DNA of 8,349 nt from an uncultured Clostridia bacterium (GTDB lineage: Bacteria; Bacillota_A; Clostridia; UMGS1840; HGM11507), in NCBI GenBank assembly GCA_934403665.1, contig CAKRUL010000038.1, positions 1 through 8,349 of the forward strand, written 5' to 3'. The notes under the pieces were generated by a model. It had not been told where the DNA came from. It did no database searches and saw only the letters and a list, made by a program, of their open reading frames with translations. Position numbers and translations under genes: made by a program. Shown piece by piece: positions 4,595-8,349 of the stretch (position 1 is the first letter of the stretch; every line of letters starts with the position of its first letter).

Positions 4595-7216
4595 TTAATC
4601 TTTATATATGATTACCACCTGAATTTCACTGCTGTACATCTGGAACAGCGCGGTGTCACCTACTTCAAGGTCGTCCATTGTGCCATACCGGATATTGTCA
4701 CCTTTGTTTTTGACAACGATCACCTTATAGTTATTGTTCATTTTAAGTTTCTGATCATTATAACCGCTCTTCTCGATCGTGATGTAATTGGAAGTGATCT
4801 TCTTCACCGTCCGGATAACTGTCCGATCCTTATAGTTAAAGGAATTATCTTCTGCGGTCAGGATTGTACTCGGATTGCACTGATAATGAATTCTGAACGC
4901 CGTGACTTTTTTCTGCTTATCCGTGTTGATGCGGATCGCGTCTCCCTTTTTCAGCTCTGTGAATTTATAGGATATCTGATTCTGTGTATAAACCTTTTCT
5001 TCTCCGTCAGGAAGCTCTGCATAATCGGTGCCGGCTTTTGTCGTATAGTACACGCGATGCATAAGATCCCCATCATCGTTTACAGCCTTCGTGACCTTCG
5101 AGACAACACTCATAGGAGTCTGCAAAGCGACCGAACCTTCTTGCGCCGTCGCATCCTCCATCAAGAAAAAGGCTGCTTTCTCATCATTCTTTGAGTAAGC
5201 ATATGCTTCCACATAGTAATATTCCGCCTCTTTCAGCATGCTGCTGCGAACAACCGAAAAATCTTTTTCCTCCGCTGTTTGAACATCGGTTGGCAAAATT
5301 ACGAAAGGTGTTGAACTTGTGAAATAAATTTCCGTACTAAAACAAGTAAGAGGTGCAACATACCTCCGTCTCGCCATCGTGTTAGTCATGCAGAAGCCGT
5401 CTTCATTCTCGGTGAAGGAATCTGCCTTTTTCGCAGTCTCCAGATAATTGATCTGGTTGTCACTGTTGAATTTGACCAGAACCGGCTGGTTAATTTTATA
5501 TCTTTCCTGATTGCCGTCTTTGTATGCTATTTTGATTTTTTCGCGCAAAGCGGCATCGGTGAGGTTTTTGACGGACTTGCCGTTTACGTTCACACGGTCA
5601 GCAAAGCTGTAAGTCGTCAGTTTTCCATCTGTCGTGTAGAATTTTCCGAGCACGTCGTCTTCAAAGTTTTCTTCTTTATCCATGGTATCAACCAAATACA
5701 TAATGGTCGCGTCAGACTGAGGCTGCTGAGACACATAAGCAATTTTTCCTGTGTGATCCAAAGAAACTTTGATGTTGTCTCCGACTTTTATTGTCTGCAA
5801 TACGTCCTTTGCGTAATCATTGACTTTATACCCCTTGCTTTCGATGAAAATTTCGTCATCGTCTGTGATAGAGGTAATCGTTCCGGCAGCAGTATTGCTG
5901 CTGACATAGACTTCTGTCACATTGCTGTTCTCTTTGACAAGAAGAACGTTGTCGGTCTTGATCTCTGAAAAGTCGATTTTATTGCCTTGTGCGTCAAAAA
6001 GCAAAATCGTTTTTTCTTCCGGATCTAAAACCACTCGGTTGGAAGCGTCATTCGTGTCGCTCACGATATAATCCGTCTTGTTGATGGTGCCTGCAACGAT
6101 CATTTTGTTGTAATCGTTGATCACAATCACGTCGTATGCATTGTCGCGGTTATTGTTGATAAAGGTGAAGCTTCCGTATTTCACTGCTTCAAAGATAGAT
6201 TCGTCAAAAGCTTTCCATTCTCCGTTATAAATGATGTCAATCGTGGGGGACAAAGAGACTCTTCTCTCCTTGTCGCTGGAATCTTCATAGAGGAAGGTTC
6301 CGTCTTTGCAAGAAAGAAAGTCTTCTCTTTCCACGGTCAGCTCGGTATTGTCCACCTTCCGGATGTCAATCAGATTTTTGATTTCGCTGTCCTCGTCCAG
6401 CTTATAAACATATTTCACACGGTAGCCGACGAAGTTCTGATCCTCTGACTGACGGCAAGCAAGATGCTCTCCGTTGACAATGATCTCATCTTCGCTTGCC
6501 AAAGGTGTATTGCGAACACTTACAAACTCGTTCGCTGTGACAATGCCGGTTCCTCTTTCCATTTTCAGATATCTTGTAAGCGGTGTCACTTCGGGATCTG
6601 TTTCATAGCTTCCGCTTTCCCCGTCAACACCGGTTAGTTCTACCAGCGGAATGTCCAGCGCATTGTTGATGATTTTACAAGCGGCATCTCTTTTCAGGAT
6701 TGTTTCTCCGGAAAGATTGATGCCTTTTAACAAGGAAAGCTCCGATGCTACGGTATAGTATCCGTAAGGATATCCGCCGTTTCTGTCCGCTTTATACTGG
6801 TAACCCAGAATACGAATCAGAATAGCAACTGCCTCATGAAAGGAAATCTCGTTATCCGGCCGAAAAGTCTGATCCTCATACCCTTTCAGATAGCCCTTCG
6901 CCACCATAAACCCAATCGGACCATATGCCCAGTGATCGGGGCCGACATCTGTGAAATAGGTCTTAGAAGCGCTAAGATCCATATTCAGCATGGAAGCCGC
7001 CAGCTGCGAAAATTCTGCACGGGTCAAAGAAATATTGGGATGGAAAGTTCCATCATCATATCCATTCACCAAGCCAATCTGCGTCAACTCCATAATGTCT
7101 TCATAATACGGATTATCGGAAATATCCGAGTATCCCTTGTCTGCCGCGAAAGATACCTGAAAAGCGCCCAGCATCGTCAAGGCGGCTGTCATGGCAGCAA
7201 TGATCCTTTTAAACAA
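4595..7216 (-). CDS. Secreted protein with three N-terminal SLH repeats and long beta-rich body
   Basis: 873 residues starting at TTG. Residues 1-25 are a Sec signal peptide: FKR, a hydrophobic run, and probable cleavage after VSFA (24). Three SLH repeats follow: 29-76 (LVNGYDDGTFHP, LTRAEF), 88-138 (FTDVGPDHWAYGP, YLKGYEDQTFRP; TRAE replaced by SFHEA) and a worn third copy at about 150-190 (LKRDAA). SLH triads bind the secondary cell-wall polymer, so the protein should sit on the cell surface. Residues 215-873 have no domain I can name. They show a recurring beta module in which a short Ile-rich strand pair leads to a Gly-Asp turn: IKVGDNIKVSLDHTGKIAYV (476-495), LKKGDAIRINTDKQKKVTAFRI (755-776) and LEVGDTALFQ (850-859). 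This layout is common in large clostridial SLH proteins. No enzyme motif is seen; S-layer, adhesin or scaffold are possible. It lies 17 bases after another SLH gene, clearly in one operon. Confidence 0.9.
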   Translation of the reverse strand: MFKRIIAAMTAALTMLGAFQVSFAADKGYSDISDNPYYEDIMELTQIGLVNGYDDGTFHPNISLTRAEFSQLAASMLNMDLSASKTYFTDVGPDHWAYGPIGFMVAKGYLKGYEDQTFRPDNEISFHEAVAILIRILGYQYKADRNGGYPYGYYTVASELSLLKGINLSGETILKRDAACKIINNALDIPLVELTGVDGESGSYETDPEVTPLTRYLKMERGTGIVTANEFVSVRNTPLASEDEIIVNGEHLACRQSEDQNFVGYRVKYVYKLDEDSEIKNLIDIRKVDNTELTVEREDFLSCKDGTFLYEDSSDKERRVSLSPTIDIIYNGEWKAFDESIFEAVKYGSFTFINNNRDNAYDVIVINDYNKMIVAGTINKTDYIVSDTNDASNRVVLDPEEKTILLFDAQGNKIDFSEIKTDNVLLVKENSNVTEVYVSSNTAAGTITSITDDDEIFIESKGYKVNDYAKDVLQTIKVGDNIKVSLDHTGKIAYVSQQPQSDATIMYLVDTMDKEENFEDDVLGKFYTTDGKLTTYSFADRVNVNGKSVKNLTDAALREKIKIAYKDGNQERYKINQPVLVKFNSDNQINYLETAKKADSFTENEDGFCMTNTMARRRYVAPLTCFSTEIYFTSSTPFVILPTDVQTAEEKDFSVVRSSMLKEAEYYYVEAYAYSKNDEKAAFFLMEDATAQEGSVALQTPMSVVSKVTKAVNDDGDLMHRVYYTTKAGTDYAELPDGEEKVYTQNQISYKFTELKKGDAIRINTDKQKKVTAFRIHYQCNPSTILTAEDNSFNYKDRTVIRTVKKITSNYITIEKSGYNDQKLKMNNNYKVIVVKNKGDNIRYGTMDDLEVGDTALFQMYSSEIQVVIIYKD

Positions 7217-7223
7217 ATGAACC

Positions 7224-7229
7224 CCTCCT
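7224..7229 (-). promoter_or_regulatory. Ribosome binding site deciding the TTG start of the 873-residue SLH gene
   Basis: A perfect AGGAGG lies 7 bases before TTG (7216-7214). No ATG or GTG is suitably placed, and the signal peptide begins directly after this TTG, so the rare start codon is well supported. The site lies within the 17-base gap to the preceding stop codon, as expected for closely coupled genes. Confidence 0.85.
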
Positions 7230-7233
7230 GTTC

Positions 7234-8349
7234 TTATTTGGCTGTTTCTATCACTTTAATCAGCTGATAAATCATCACAGCTGTTTCTGCGCGCGTCGCA
7301 TTCTCCTGCGGACGGAACGTCTGGTCTTCATATCCGCTGATTAATTCCATTTTCTGCATCATCAAAACAGCGTTCTGTGCATAATCAGATACTTTGTCAA
7401 AATCAGCAAACTCATTTTTCACAGACGGAATGTTGTAAAGATGCCCCTGCTGAATGATTGCGCGGTAAATCAGAGTCACGATATCTTCTCTCGTGATGGT
7501 GTTTTCAGCGCCGAACTCACTGTCGGAAACACCTTTGATGATACCGTTTGCAGCGGTTCCCGCAATATAGGGATATCCCCAGTAATCCTTCGGTACATCC
7601 GTAAAGTTGCATGTTGCGGAAGCGTCCACATAGCCGAACACTTCAGAGAGCATTTTAACAAACTCTGCACGTGTGATGTTATCGTTGGGGCAAAACTTCG
7701 TGGATTCTTTTCCCTGAAGGATCTTTCTCTTCACCAAATCGTCAATGGCTGTCCGTGCCCATTCTACATCGGAAATATCGTTGAATGCGACCAATGTTGC
7801 ATCCCCGATCGGCTTCGGCGTATCCTGATTGTTGTCCTTGATCGGAATCTTGATGGTGCTGCTGCTGCCGCTGCTGCCAGAACCTGATCCGCCAGTTGAA
7901 CTGGTGTTTTTCTCATCCAGCTTGTCGATATTTGTCACGCAATCCTCCAGATACGAAACAAATTTCGCAACGGTGCTGATCTGTTTTTTGTCTTTCATCA
8001 GCTTGCTATAAATCAGATTTGCTCTGCGCTGCCCCAGATGATTCACACGGTCCAGCGTATCGCCGATCTGCAGCTGATCCTTGTATTTCTCCGCAACGCC
8101 GCTCAGCTGTGTATAAACGGAAGTGTTTTGAAGTTCTGCAAGGAAAAGATTTTCAAAGAAGAGTGAACGGGCTTTGTCGATGGAATCCAGTTCTGCTCCC
8201 CGGAAGAATGCAAACAGCGCCGCTTTGCTGTTGTCATCCAGTTTTTCATATTCCGCATACAGACTGTTTGTCTTGATCTGCAGATATGCTTCATCATAAA
8301 AATCAATCAGTTCCTGTTTCACCGAAACGGAAGCTTCGCCGCTTAAGCC
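7234..8349 (-). CDS. SLH-domain surface protein, 3' part (5' end outside the window)
   Basis: The frame is open to the right edge and the last 371 residues are present. A GTG at 8322 could be taken as a start, but the frame continues upstream (GLSGEASVSV) and no ribosome site precedes it, so the gene is treated as cut by the window. Counting from the edge: 10-145 is a mostly helical, charged region with no family I recognise; 148-165 is a low-complexity Ser-Gly linker; three SLH repeats occupy about 188-240 (DITRAEF-like NITRAEF), 248-299 (FTDVPKDYWGYPYI, TITRED) and 313-365 (ISGYEDQTFRP, ATRAET). All three keep the TRAE-type motif better than the neighbouring protein does. The linker suggests that the helical domain is held away from the wall anchor. 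It is the upstream partner of the 873-residue SLH gene and would be exported by a signal peptide that lies outside the window. Confidence 0.88.
   Translation of the reverse strand, partial: GLSGEASVSVKQELIDFYDEAYLQIKTNSLYAEYEKLDDNSKAALFAFFRGAELDSIDKARSLFFENLFLAELQNTSVYTQLSGVAEKYKDQLQIGDTLDRVNHLGQRRANLIYSKLMKDKKQISTVAKFVSYLEDCVTNIDKLDEKNTSSTGGSGSGSSGSSSTIKIPIKDNNQDTPKPIGDATLVAFNDISDVEWARTAIDDLVKRKILQGKESTKFCPNDNITRAEFVKMLSEVFGYVDASATCNFTDVPKDYWGYPYIAGTAANGIIKGVSDSEFGAENTITREDIVTLIYRAIIQQGHLYNIPSVKNEFADFDKVSDYAQNAVLMMQKMELISGYEDQTFRPQENATRAETAVMIYQLIKVIETAK

Noticed and set aside
1..8349. tRNA, rRNA, CRISPR array, transposon ends, phage genes or riboswitch
   Set aside because: Reading both strands I found no cloverleaf, spaced repeats, transposase or integrase motifs, or long structured leaders.

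Overview
The window is bacterial, of moderate G+C, and all convincing genes lie on the minus strand. Strong AGGAGG-type ribosome sites, TTG starts, tight operons and two S-layer-homology (SLH) proteins point to Bacillota, most likely a member of the Clostridia. I cannot place it to genus from sequence alone.

In transcription order (right to left): (1) 8349-7234 is the 3' part of an SLH protein with its three SLH repeats at the C-terminus. (2) 17 nt later, 7216-4595 is an 873-residue secreted protein with its SLH repeats at the N-terminus and a long beta-rich body. (3) A strong hairpin without a U-tract (4556-4589) separates it from (4) 4472-2547, a divergent GH20-type glycoside hydrolase without a signal peptide, followed by a terminator-like hairpin (2447-2478). 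(5) A new promoter (2397-2425) and a palindromic operator candidate (2365-2380) lead into a second unit: an AGE (N-acylglucosamine 2-epimerase) family gene, an AAC(3)/YokD-like acetyltransferase gene coupled to it by an ATGA overlap, and a VOC/glyoxalase-fold gene, ended by a textbook terminator (115-144). (6) A good promoter (28-55) fires out of the left edge.

The most striking point is decay in the second unit. The epimerase carries an in-frame TAG at codon 20 and a +1 frame change at an A7 run, although its catalytic residues remain readable. The acetyltransferase has lost an estimated 90-115 internal residues in frame, with a junction where its N-terminal LGLR and internal LRSxHPTHS motifs merge. 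The third gene, VOC, looks intact. The set suggests an amino-sugar modification module (GH20, epimerase, N-acyltransferase) that is degrading, or an assembly with errors there. The SLH pair would supply surface proteins held to the secondary cell-wall polymer. I saw no tRNA, rRNA, CRISPR array, transposase or phage gene, and I do not see strong evidence for a wholly new system.
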